Below are positions 24,727-34,200 of a stretch of DNA of 48,729 nucleotides, one piece after another. The stretch spans positions 1 to 48,729 of the IMG/VR virus record IMGVR_UViG_3300045921_000054, one strand, 5' to 3'. The stretch comes from a virus. Positions within the stretch are counted from its first letter, which is position 1. Every line of letters starts with the position of its first letter. The notes below the pieces were generated by a model, which had not been told where the DNA came from, searched no databases, and saw only the letters and a list, made by a program, of their open reading frames with translations. The position numbers were made by a program, and so were the translations under genes.

Positions 24727-25476
24727 TTAATAAGTTGTGGTAATCCAACTGCTGCCGTTCCAATATTTTACCGGTTTGGTAACCCAACTAGTACCGTTCC
24801 ACACTTTGACAGGTTTAGCAACCCACGCGGTTCCAGTCCAAGTTTTTATTTGACCAGTTGGACTTCCACCGCTTGATAGACTAATATCAAATGTATTTGT
24901 ACCACCACTACGAATTGTTGGTTCCGCATTGGTGATTCGGCTGGAATATATGGGATTGTCACCAAATGTAGACAACATTGATTCAGAATCAATAATAGAT
25001 CCAAAAACAGCAACTATTGCATCATCTGAGTCATCAGTAATAGAGTAGAGGTTTGTTGCATACGCTGGATTAGCAGTAGTACCAGTAGAGTTGGAGAATC
25101 CAACAATTGGGGATTCGTCGTCCACACCCTCCCACGCAATACACCAAATCAAAGTGGGATCTGGACTTGAACCATTGTTATGAAGTACTTGTACATTTAA
25201 CACACCAGTACTTGTTGGTGCAAGAATAAAGTGGCGACTAGTAGTTTGTGATCCTCCACCCCATCCACTGGTGATTTCAGTCATTGAGGTTCCTTGAAGC
25301 GTAGCAGTGATATTGTTATTGCTAATGGTGTATCCACGAATCATTACAGATACCGTTACGAAGCAACCCTCTCCAAACGATGGTACATTAATTGTTGTGT
25401 TATGTGTACCCCCCCAATCAGCAGTATAGGTAGAAACTACGGGTGTTCCTTCATTGTTTTGTGGTCGTGCTGGCAT
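24727..25476 (-). CDS. Beta-sandwich virion protein with three Trp-Gly repeats at the C-terminus
   Basis: 249 aa. The body is homologous in pattern to the 238-aa protein. The last 40 residues are three tandem copies of a K-x-W-x-G-x-x-W-V unit: IKTWTGTAWVAKP, VKVWNGTSWVTKP, VKYWNGSSWITT. Such units occur at the ends of phage adhesins and may bind sugar or other fibre subunits. Clear AGGAG before the ATG. It follows the 1254-aa fibre directly (gap 21 bases) and is likely attached to it or expressed with it. Confidence 0.62.
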   Translation of the reverse strand: MPARPQNNEGTPVVSTYTADWGGTHNTTINVPSFGEGCFVTVSVMIRGYTISNNNITATLQGTSMTEITSGWGGGSQTTSRHFILAPTSTGVLNVQVLHNNGSSPDPTLIWCIAWEGVDDESPIVGFSNSTGTTANPAYATNLYSITDDSDDAIVAVFGSIIDSESMLSTFGDNPIYSSRITNAEPTIRSGGTNTFDISLSSGGSPTGQIKTWTGTAWVAKPVKVWNGTSWVTKPVKYWNGSSWITTTY

Positions 25477-25497
25477 ACGAATGTTTCTCCTAGAAAA

Positions 25498-28400
25498 TTA
25501 ATACAATCTCAGTGCATTCAGACTGGTTTGTGTGTTTGATTGAATACTTTCACTGGTCGAACCTGCACTTGTTGCACCAGCTAAGTAGAGTTGTGATCCA
25601 GAGGTGACGGTAACAATACCAGTAAGTGCTATTGTTGCCAACGAAGGATTTACAGATGGCATATACAAACTACCTGATGCGAATACGGACCCACCGAGTA
25701 TACCAAGTATTGATGTATAGGTTCTTGCAGTTGTTGCTGTTCTTCTGAACGTCATATGGCTGTTTACAAGGTATGTACCACTGTCGAGTGAAACAACTAA
25801 TCTATTGGATGTGGAACTGCCTGAATAGAACACGTTGCTAGCTGACATCGTAACTTCTGAAGTCAATGACGCAGTGTAGACTGATAAAGGTGGTGTATTC
25901 AGTGCATATGAACTTGTTCCTTGAAGTGATCCAGTAAATCCTGTTGTTGCAGTAACTGATCCAGTGACTACTAATCCATTCGGAAAGTCTACAGTACCAT
26001 CTATATAAGATGCTGTAGATGCGGTTTGTGCAAAACTTGCAGTTAGTGCATAAGAGCTAGAAACTCCACCTCCTCCACCATTGAGAGCATAACTTGCGGT
26101 AAGTGCATATGAACTAGAAGTTGCTACACTTGAACTTGCAACAGTCCAACTAGTTGCTTGAGCTGAAGAAGAAACTAGTCCTGTTGGTCTGTTGATCAAA
26201 TTATTGAAATTGGAACTATTTGCCCAAGAAGCTGAAGTTGCCACAGAGCTACTTGCCACTGTCCAGCTAGTTGCTTGTGCTGAAGAGGAAACTAGTCCTG
26301 TTGGTATGTTGATCAAATTATTGAAATTGGAACTGTTTGCCCAAGAAGCTGAAGTTGCCACAGAGCTACTTGCGACTGTCCAGGTTGACGCTTGTTGAGA
26401 ACTGGAAACAATTCCTGCTGGAATATCTAATAGACCTGTATAAGAAATTTGTCCAGAACTTGATACTAGTGTTGGTTTGTTAATTAAGTTATTAAAGTTT
26501 GATACATTTGCAAACGAAGCAGTTTCTGCAAAACTTGAACTTATTGAACTAGATGCCCAACTTGAAGAAACCGTTTGACCACCACTTCCACCATTGAGAG
26601 CATACGATGCAGTTAATGCATAACTAGAGGATATAGCAGAATCAGCATTACCGATATTACCACTAATAGAGCCAGTAATTCCACCTAATACTATTAGTGA
26701 ACCAGAAATAGTAAATCCACTAGGAAAATCAATTGCACCTGAAATATAACTTGCTGTTGCTGCGGTTTGAGCAAACGTAGAAGTAGAAGCAAATGAACTA
26801 CTTAGTGAGCTTGACGCCCAGCTAGAAGACTCAGAAGGCTGACCAGTTCCACCATTAAGTGCATAGGATGCGGTCAATGCATATGATGCACTAGCATTAA
26901 GTAAATTACTATATGTGGTAATACCGTTTACATCAAGTGAAATTACCGATGCAGATGCTTCAAGTGCTGTATTACTTGGCCCAAAGAAATCACTATAATT
27001 AATAGTGACCGAAGAACCTGATGTAACACTATAACGATAACTTGGATTATTACCATATGATCCGGTGACACCACGGAATGCACTGACAACTATATTTTGA
27101 GAATTATCAACTTCTAGATATGTTCTAGTTGTTGAATTTGTATCAACAAATCCACTTGCATAACAAGAATCTAACGTCAATCCTCGTGAGTTACTTACCC
27201 AGAAGTACTTACCTGGTCGATCTGGATCACCTATTGCAGATGCAACAGCTTCACCACCACAACCATTAAAGAATACATTTCTAATACCAACTAATCTATA
27301 TGCAGTTCGACAACTATCAGCAGCGGTATTGTAAAATCCAGAATAAGTGATGCCAGAGAGGAAAAATCCATTATAAACAGATCCATTTGCATATACTTCG
27401 TGAAGCGACAATGCGGTACCGCCTATGATACGAACTGCATCACCACCTGTATTATTGATACGAACTTGACTTATACGACCGCCTAATGCATTATTCCAAT
27501 GAATACCATAGGTACTCATTCCATCCATAAAAACTCGTTCAATAACATTGTGGTCGTGAGTTTCACGTGTACCATTGGTATAGTAAATACCAGTACAAGT
27601 TGCACCATCTATACCAACACCACGAATGGTCATATTACCAATATATGACCACAATACATCTGAACCAGAAATCATTGCACTTCCAGAGAAGGACAATCCG
27701 GTTCCTTCTGTTGCAGATCTTAATATTGTTGCATCAACACCTTCACCAACAAGAGCAATACTATTGCTCATAAACAAGGAACTTGAAATTGAGTAAGTTC
27801 CTTTTGGTAAGAAAACTATACCACCATTATTAAGTGACGCAGAATTAATTGCTGCTTGAATAAATGGACGAGCATCTTGATTTATTTGACCGGTGGCTCC
27901 AAATTGTTGAACGTTATATATTGTTTGGTACTGCCATGAACCAGATAAAACTTTACTTACTTCAGAAATAGAAGAAGATGCAACTGTCCAATTACTTGCT
28001 TGAGTTGAACTAGATACCAATCCAAATGGTATGTTAACTAAGTTGTTAAAATTTGATACATTTGCAAACGAAGCAGTATTTGTAAAACTTGCACTTACTG
28101 CTTGTGTTGCATAACTTGCAGTTAGTGCATATGAACTGGATACAGCACTGTCAGCATTAGAAATATTACCGCTAATAGAACCTGTAACACCACCAGTAAC
28201 AACAAGACTTCCTGTGATAACTAATCCATTTGGAAAGTCTACAGTACCATCTATATATGACGCAGTAACAGCGTTTTGAGCATTAGTAGCATAACTGGAA
28301 GTCAATGCATATGAACTTGAAACTCCACCTCCACCACCATTGAGTGCATAGCTTGCGGTAAGAGCATAAGACGAAGAAACTGCGTTACTGCTAGTACCTA

Positions 28401-29262
28401 GAAGTGAACCTGTAAAACCGGATGTAGCTATTACTGATCCTGTTACTACTAATCCATTTGGAAAATTGATATTTCCTGAAATATAAGATGCTGTAGCTGC
28501 TGTTTGTGCAAAGCTAGAAGACAGTGCATAAGAGCTAGAAACTCCACCTCCACCACTATTAAGCGCATAGCTTGCAGTAAGTGCATATGAACTAGAAGTT
28601 GATACACTTGAGCTTGCAACAGTCCAACTACTTGCTTGTGCTGAAGAGGAAACTAATCCTGTTGGTCTGTTTGTTAAATTGAGGAAGCTTGAACTATTTG
28701 CCCAAGAAGCTGACGTAGCAACAGAGCTACTTGCCACTGTCCAGCTAGTTGCTTGTGTTGAACTGGATACTAAACCACCGGGTATATTTTGTATATTACC
28801 CCATAAAACACTATCTGCAAGTGATGAACTTAATGATCTACTTGCCCAAGAAGCAGATACGTTTGGTAGACTGTTTATTTGAGCAGAACTTGAAATTAAA
28901 TTATTTGGTCTGTTGATCAAATTATTGAAATTTGATGCATTTGCAAATGACGCAGTAGTTGCAAATGAACTACTAACAGAACTTGACGCCCAACTAGAAG
29001 ACACAGAAAGTCCACTAATATCACTATTAAGTGCATAACTTGAAGTTAACGCATATGAACTGCTGATTGCAGAATTTGCGTTAGTAATGTTTCCACTAAT
29101 AGAACCGGTAAATCCAGCAGTTGCAGTGATAGATCCAGTGACAACTAGTCCATTAGGAAATTCAATGCCACCGGTAAAATAGCTCGCCGTTTCTGCACTT
29201 GTTACACTTCCTGTTAATGATCCGGTGATTCCAGAAAATACTTGTAATCTATCAAATTTCAT
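25498..29262 (-). CDS. Giant repetitive tail fibre with internal pectate-lyase-like beta-helix and C1q/TNF-like head
   Basis: 1254 aa. The shaft is Ser/Ala/Tyr-rich, built of units such as SSSYALTASYALNGGGGG and of a 39-residue repeat with NLINRPTGLVSSSAQ and TSASWANSS. From about 440 to 785 it changes to a right-handed beta-helix of the pectate lyase type: VQQFGATGQINQDARPFIQA, GGIVFLPKGTYSIS, ALVGEGVDATIL. This is the usual phage depolymerase or tailspike fold. The last 125 residues (DSGTYLVNSHMTFRR, ALTGIVTVTSGSQLYLAG) look like a C1q/TNF jelly-roll head. A promoter motif lies 27 bases upstream of the ATG. Confidence 0.82.
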   Translation of the reverse strand: MKFDRLQVFSGITGSLTGSVTSAETASYFTGGIEFPNGLVVTGSITATAGFTGSISGNITNANSAISSSYALTSSYALNSDISGLSVSSSWASSSVSSSFATTASFANASNFNNLINRPNNLISSSAQINSLPNVSASWASRSLSSSLADSVLWGNIQNIPGGLVSSSTQATSWTVASSSVATSASWANSSSFLNLTNRPTGLVSSSAQASSWTVASSSVSTSSSYALTASYALNSGGGGVSSSYALSSSFAQTAATASYISGNINFPNGLVVTGSVIATSGFTGSLLGTSSNAVSSSYALTASYALNGGGGGVSSSYALTSSYATNAQNAVTASYIDGTVDFPNGLVITGSLVVTGGVTGSISGNISNADSAVSSSYALTASYATQAVSASFTNTASFANVSNFNNLVNIPFGLVSSSTQASNWTVASSSISEVSKVLSGSWQYQTIYNVQQFGATGQINQDARPFIQAAINSASLNNGGIVFLPKGTYSISSSLFMSNSIALVGEGVDATILRSATEGTGLSFSGSAMISGSDVLWSYIGNMTIRGVGIDGATCTGIYYTNGTRETHDHNVIERVFMDGMSTYGIHWNNALGGRISQVRINNTGGDAVRIIGGTALSLHEVYANGSVYNGFFLSGITYSGFYNTAADSCRTAYRLVGIRNVFFNGCGGEAVASAIGDPDRPGKYFWVSNSRGLTLDSCYASGFVDTNSTTRTYLEVDNSQNIVVSAFRGVTGSYGNNPSYRYSVTSGSSVTINYSDFFGPSNTALEASASVISLDVNGITTYSNLLNASASYALTASYALNGGTGQPSESSSWASSSLSSSFASTSTFAQTAATASYISGAIDFPSGFTISGSLIVLGGITGSISGNIGNADSAISSSYALTASYALNGGSGGQTVSSSWASSSISSSFAETASFANVSNFNNLINKPTLVSSSGQISYTGLLDIPAGIVSSSQQASTWTVASSSVATSASWANSSNFNNLINIPTGLVSSSAQATSWTVASSSVATSASWANSSNFNNLINRPTGLVSSSAQATSWTVASSSVATSSSYALTASYALNGGGGGVSSSYALTASFAQTASTASYIDGTVDFPNGLVVTGSVTATTGFTGSLQGTSSYALNTPPLSVYTASLTSEVTMSASNVFYSGSSTSNRLVVSLDSGTYLVNSHMTFRRTATTARTYTSILGILGGSVFASGSLYMPSVNPSLATIALTGIVTVTSGSQLYLAGATSAGSTSESIQSNTQTSLNALRLY
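26117..26467 (-). repeat. 117-bp (39-residue) tandem repeats in the 1254-aa fibre gene
   Basis: Units start at 26117, 26234 and 26351, a strict 117-base period; the third unit diverges. The same unit occurs in the 1338-aa fibre gene. Confidence 0.85.
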
Positions 29263-29289
29263 TTCTTATGCTCAATGAGAGTATCTTAT

Positions 29290-29297
29290 ATAAATAG
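29290..29297 (-). promoter_or_regulatory. CTATTTAT motif, putative late promoter for the 1254-aa fibre
   Basis: Exact octamer followed by A, four bases after the stop codon of the 274-aa gene and 27 bases before the fibre ATG. Confidence 0.62.
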
Positions 29298-29301
29298 GGT
29301 A

Positions 29302-30126
29302 TCAATTGCACAATATTCGTACACGATCATATCGCATAAACTGTTCTTGTGGATTATTAGCATTACCAATTCCACCCATTATTCCGGATAAAGTTACACC
29401 ATTTATTCTGCCTGAAGCAGCACCTGTAAATGTATTATTATCTATCCATAATACTCCATCAACCCAATACCGAACTCTACGTGGTGTATCTAAATCCATT
29501 CTAACTTCTATTCTATGCCAATTTCCACGAACTGGATAACCAGAAGTAAGTGTAGTTTCTATGCCTGGACCACCACTATCTACTAATTGATTAACAAGAT
29601 AAGGTTCTAGAGGTTCAGATGATCCAGGCGATCTGTATTCAATCCACATAGCAGAAAAAAGTTCGTCTTCAGTGGATATATATGCAATTTTATTAATTCC
29701 TGATCCATCGTGTCCATACCAATTAGATGAGAATTGTACATACATACCAATGTATAGAGAACGATAATTACCACCAATATTTATATAAGGTTCTGCCCCA
29801 CCACCTCCGATATGATTTGGAGGATATCTATGAGACATAACTCTAGATTCACCAATAATACTATCATTTATATTTTCTATTACTTGATCTCTGGTTGAAT
29901 CTTGAAATTTTAAAGACCAACCAGAACGAGTACCAGTTGTCCAAGTTCCAAGAGTAGCAGACTCCCAATCCGTATCACTAATTAAAGTCCACCCGACAGG
30001 TTCATTGGGCCAACTTGCAACATTTAATGGAGGTGAATTTGGTCTAGGTATACGAAAATTATTAATAGCACCTACTTTAATACGAACGGGATTCCCGTTA
30101 GGATTTATGTTAAAGTTATTAGTCAT
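29302..30126 (-). CDS. Lectin-like virion adhesin, paralogue 2
   Basis: 274 aa. Shares with its paralogues the segments GWTLISDTDWESA, YVQFSSNWYGHDG, RGNWHRIEVRMDLDT, VRYWVDGVLWIDNNT and a final MRYDRVRILCN. The N-terminal 25 residues (FNINPNGNPVRIKVG, NNFRIP) carry the short beta signature. Probable glycan-binding jelly roll. Its ATG overlaps by two bases the stop codon of a degraded fourth paralogue (ATGA), so it once was, and may still be, translationally coupled to that frame. No catalytic residues assigned. Confidence 0.65.
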   Translation of the reverse strand: MTNNFNINPNGNPVRIKVGAINNFRIPRPNSPPLNVASWPNEPVGWTLISDTDWESATLGTWTTGTRSGWSLKFQDSTRDQVIENINDSIIGESRVMSHRYPPNHIGGGGAEPYINIGGNYRSLYIGMYVQFSSNWYGHDGSGINKIAYISTEDELFSAMWIEYRSPGSSEPLEPYLVNQLVDSGGPGIETTLTSGYPVRGNWHRIEVRMDLDTPRRVRYWVDGVLWIDNNTFTGAASGRINGVTLSGIMGGIGNANNPQEQFMRYDRVRILCN

Positions 30127-30323
30127 GGTCTTCTATCGTAGATTGTTATATTATCTATATATTGACTTTGTGCTATCGGAGACAGATCTCCAATATATGG
30201 GGCTAACAGTATTCTATTAAACTGCTGGTTAGGTCGATCACCGGTTCTAATTTTTACATCATTATAATTTATATACTGAATTCTGTTTATCCATAGTTGC
30301 ACAATTCCGTCTGGATTTGAAAC
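30123..30323 (-). pseudogene. C-terminal remnant of a further lectin-like gene
   Basis: The 233-base gap between the 299- and 274-aa genes is not empty. A 66-codon frame, open only after an in-frame TAA at 30324-30326 and without a start, reads NPDGIVQLWINRIQYI, then NQQFNRILLAPYIG and SQYIDNITIYDRRP. This matches the final third of the intact paralogues (KVWFDDVLRID; FNNLEL; VEFDRVVVYRK). Its TGA overlaps the ATG of the next gene. The 5' two thirds are missing, probably lost by recombination or replaced by the 299-aa gene. Confidence 0.7.
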
Positions 30324-30360
30324 TTAATAAATTTTGTATAGCGGGGAAAATCCTATATAA

Positions 30361-31260
30361 TTACCTCGTCCAAATTGCGGTTCGTGCATGGTAGATTACA
30401 TTACCTTCTGGTGCTGGATATCCGATACCACCACCCCACGTTGCACCAAACTGAATACCGTCAAACCGTTGTGTTGAAGATGTAAAAGTAAAAGGAGTTT
30501 GAGTGGAATCTGTCACTAGTACGTCATCGACCCACTGGTACACAACATCTGGATCTCCTGATCGGATATAACACTGTAGTTTATGCCACTGACCCCTAGT
30601 AAGCGGTTCGTTGCGAATGGGCGGTAGATTTGCTACTCCGGTATAGGGAGAATTTGCGCTCGCATCAAACACCCAATCCCAATAAGGTTCACCAGCCACT
30701 AGACTCCCCGGCAGTCCTACACGGGCGGGATTTGTCGATCCACCTAGTCCTGCCCACCCAACCAGCCCAGCGCCTGAACTTCCTTCTACCAGCAACCATT
30801 TTACTCCACTGGTCGTGGGCTGCTGCCATGTAGCCGGGATATAGCACACCGTCGAAAAAAATAGCTCTTGCGTTGTTGGCCAGTAAAAAAATGGGAACTG
30901 TGGTTCATACCCGTCCGGCGTGCCCGTATAGATCTGATTGAGAATCAATGAAGACGACTTTGTGACACCATTAACTGTTGTAGCTGGTTGAGTTCCAGTC
31001 GGATCTGTAATGATCTCCGGTGCGGGATTTGGAGCACGATTGGTTGCGATGTCCCACCCACTACCCCATTGTGTTGTCCACTGATTGTCTGTTCTAAGCG
31101 TCCACCCACCACCTGTTGGTAAATTACTACCTAAATCCCAATTATTACTCGGTGGTTGAGTTTGAAGTGGTCTACCCACAAAAGAATTATTCTGTACTCC
31201 GATAATTCCCGCTCTTACAGGGTTATATGATATATTATTTGATATTTTAAAGATTGACAT
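30361..31260 (-). CDS. Lectin-like virion adhesin, paralogue 3
   Basis: 299 aa. Same plan as the 293-aa protein: GGGWTLRTDNQWTTQWGSGW, LNQIYTGTPDGYEPQFP, QELFFSTVCYIP, VKWLLVEGSS, RGQWHKLQCYIRSGD, VYQWVDDVLVTDS and a final HARTAIWTR. The N-terminus (NPVRAGIIGVQNNSF) weakly keeps the short beta signature. Base use is visibly more GC-rich than the neighbouring fibre genes (for example 30600-30850), which suggests recent acquisition or replacement. It lies directly after the 1338-aa fibre gene and may dock on that fibre. Confidence 0.65.
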   Translation of the reverse strand: MSIFKISNNISYNPVRAGIIGVQNNSFVGRPLQTQPPSNNWDLGSNLPTGGGWTLRTDNQWTTQWGSGWDIATNRAPNPAPEIITDPTGTQPATTVNGVTKSSSLILNQIYTGTPDGYEPQFPFFYWPTTQELFFSTVCYIPATWQQPTTSGVKWLLVEGSSGAGLVGWAGLGGSTNPARVGLPGSLVAGEPYWDWVFDASANSPYTGVANLPPIRNEPLTRGQWHKLQCYIRSGDPDVVYQWVDDVLVTDSTQTPFTFTSSTQRFDGIQFGATWGGGIGYPAPEGNVIYHARTAIWTR

Positions 31261-31284
31261 ATCAGCATAATTGTGTTAGATAGT

Positions 31285-34200
31285 TTAAATAAATTTAGTT
31301 AAAGTAACCGTAAATGATTGTGACGCAAAAGTGAGATTAGACCCAATTTCAAGTCGTGTTGAAGAACCACTTATACTATTAGTTCTCATAAACACAGTAC
31401 CAGATGATGGTGTTTGTCCAGTACGATGTAATACAATCTCATTAGTCTCAGTGATCGTTGGAACTCCGCCATACCAACTCATCATTCCAGATATTCTATA
31501 ATTAGAAAATCCTTGTCCGTTAAGTAGAGAAGTGACTGCATAAGTTCCATCTTGTAAATGCTGTGATCCTGAAGTAATTACAGTATATGAAGGTGAAAGA
31601 GCACCAGAAGCATTAATAGTTATTTGTCTTAATGTATCAGCTATAGTAGAGTAACTTGCTGTTAGTGCATATGAACTACTAATGGCTGTCTGTGCAAAGC
31701 TAGAAGACAGTGCATAAGAGCTAGAAACTCCACCTCCTCCACCATTCAATGCATAACTTGCTGTTAACGCATATGAACTACTGATTGCGTTATCTGCATT
31801 CGTAATATTTCCACTTATAGAACCTGTAAAACCTGCGGTTGCGGTGATAGATCCTGTAACTACTAATCCATTCGGAAAGTCTACAGTACCATCTATATAA
31901 GATGCTGTAGATGCGGTTTGTGCAAAACTTGCAGTTAGTGCATAAGAGCTAGAAACTCCACCTCCACCACCATTCAATGCATAACTTGCAGTAAGTGCAT
32001 AAGACGAAGAAACTGCGTTACTGCTAGTACCAAATAAGGAACCGGTAAATCCTGTTGTTGCTGTAACAGATCCGGTTACTTTAAGACCATCCGTAAACTC
32101 AATATTTCCTGAAATATAAGATGCGGTAACTGCCGTCTGTGCAAAACTTGCAGTTAGTGCATAAGAGCTAGAAACTCCACCTCCTCCACCATTCAATGCA
32201 TAACTTGCAGTGAGTGCATATGAACTAGAAGTTGCTACACTTGAACTTGCAACAGTCCAACCACTTGCTTGTGCTGAAGAGGACACTAGTCCAGATGGTC
32301 TGTTTGTTAAATTGAAGAAGCTTGAACTATTTGCCCAAGAAGCCGAAGTTGCTACAGAGCTACTTGCGACTGTCCAGCTAGATGCTTGTGCAGAAGAAGA
32401 CACTAATCCAGCAGGTGTATTTTGTATGTTATTCCACAAAATACTATCTGCAAGTGATGAACTTAATGATCTACTTGCCCAAGAAGCAGATACGGCGGTC
32501 AAGGCATTTAATGCTACCGATGCAGTTGATGCAAAGCTTGCAGATGTTATACTACCTAATAATGTTTGCGCTACAAGAGCATAACTTGCAGTTACTGCAT
32601 TATCAGCATTTGATAAATTACCTGATATGGAACCAGTAATACCACCGGTAACAACAAGACTTCCTGTGATAACTAATCCATTTGGAAAATCTACAGTACC
32701 ATCTATATAAGATGCTGTAACAGCGTTTCGAGCATTAGTAGCATAACTGGAAGTCAATGCGTATGAACTTGAAACTCCCCCTCCACCACCGTTGAGTGCA
32801 TAACTTGCAGTAAGTGCAGTTAATGCATATGAAGAAGAACCAATAAATTGTGGACTTGATCCTGTACCCAAGAATTGAGATGCAGTAACAGCACCAATAA
32901 AATCTAATGTTACTGATCCGGTAATATATGAAGCCGTTTGAGCAAAAGTAGCATATGAAGCTGATTGAATATTTCCAAGTAAAACTGATGCTGTTGCTGC
33001 ATAACTTGCAGATGTTATACTTCCTAATACGTTCTGTGCTACCAATGCATAACTTGATGTGGTAGAAAACGAACTGCTTAGAGAACGAGACGCCCAGCTA
33101 GCAGATACTGTCAGACCACTATTTAGTGCATAGCTTGCAGTAAGTGCATATGAACTGGAAGTTGCTACACTTGAGCTTGCTACTGTCCAGCTAGTTGCTT
33201 GAGCTGAAGAGGACACTAAGCCTGTTGGTCTGTTGATCAAATTATTGAAATTGGAACTATTTGCCCAAGAAGCTGAAGTTGCTACAGAGCTACTTGCTAC
33301 TGTCCAGCTAGACGCTTGTGTAGAGCTAGATACCAACCCAACGGGTATATTTTGTATGTTATTCCACTGGACACTATCTGCAAGTGATGAACTCAATGAT
33401 CTGCTTGCCCAAGAAGCAGATACGGCGGTCAACGCATTTAATGCTACTGATGCAGTTGATGCATAACTTGCTGATGTTATACTTCCTAATATATTTTGTG
33501 CTATTAGTGCATAACTTGATGTAGTAGAAAACGAACTACTAAGAGAACGAGATGCCCAACTAGCAGATACTGTCAGACCACTATTTAGTGCATAACTTGC
33601 GGTGAGTGCATATGAACTACTAATTGCAGTATTTGCATTTGTTATATTACCACTTATTGAACCGGTAAAGCCAGCAGTAGCTATAACTGACCCAGTGACT
33701 ACTAATCCATTAGGGAATTCAATATTTCCTGAAATGTAAGATGCCGTGGCTGCCGTCAGTGCAAAGCTAGAAGACAGTGCATAAGAGCTAGAAACTCCAC
33801 CTCCTCCACCATTGAGAGCATAACTTGCGGTAAGTGCATATGAACTAGAAGTTGCTACACTTGAACTTGCAACAGTCCAACTAGTTGCTTGAGCTGAAGA
33901 GGAAACTAGTCCTGTTGGTCTATTTGTTAAATTATTGAAATTAGAACTATTTGCCCAAGAAGCTGACGTGGCAACAGAGCTACTTGCTACTGTCCAGCTA
34001 GTTGCTTGAGCTGAAGAGGAAACTAGTCCAGATGGTCTGTTTGTTAAATTGAGGAAGCTTGAACTATTTGCCCAAGAAGCTGAAGTTGCTACAGAGCTAC
34101 TTGCGACTGTCCAGCTAGTTGCTTGAGCTGAACTGGACACTAAACCACCTGGTATATTTTGTATGTTATTCCACTGGACACTATCTGCAAGTGATGAACT

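Noticed and set aside
26117-34198. CRISPR-like array in the fibre genes
   Set aside because: The periodic units are coding, have no distinct spacers, keep frame (117 bases) and belong to a fibre shaft; no Cas genes are present.
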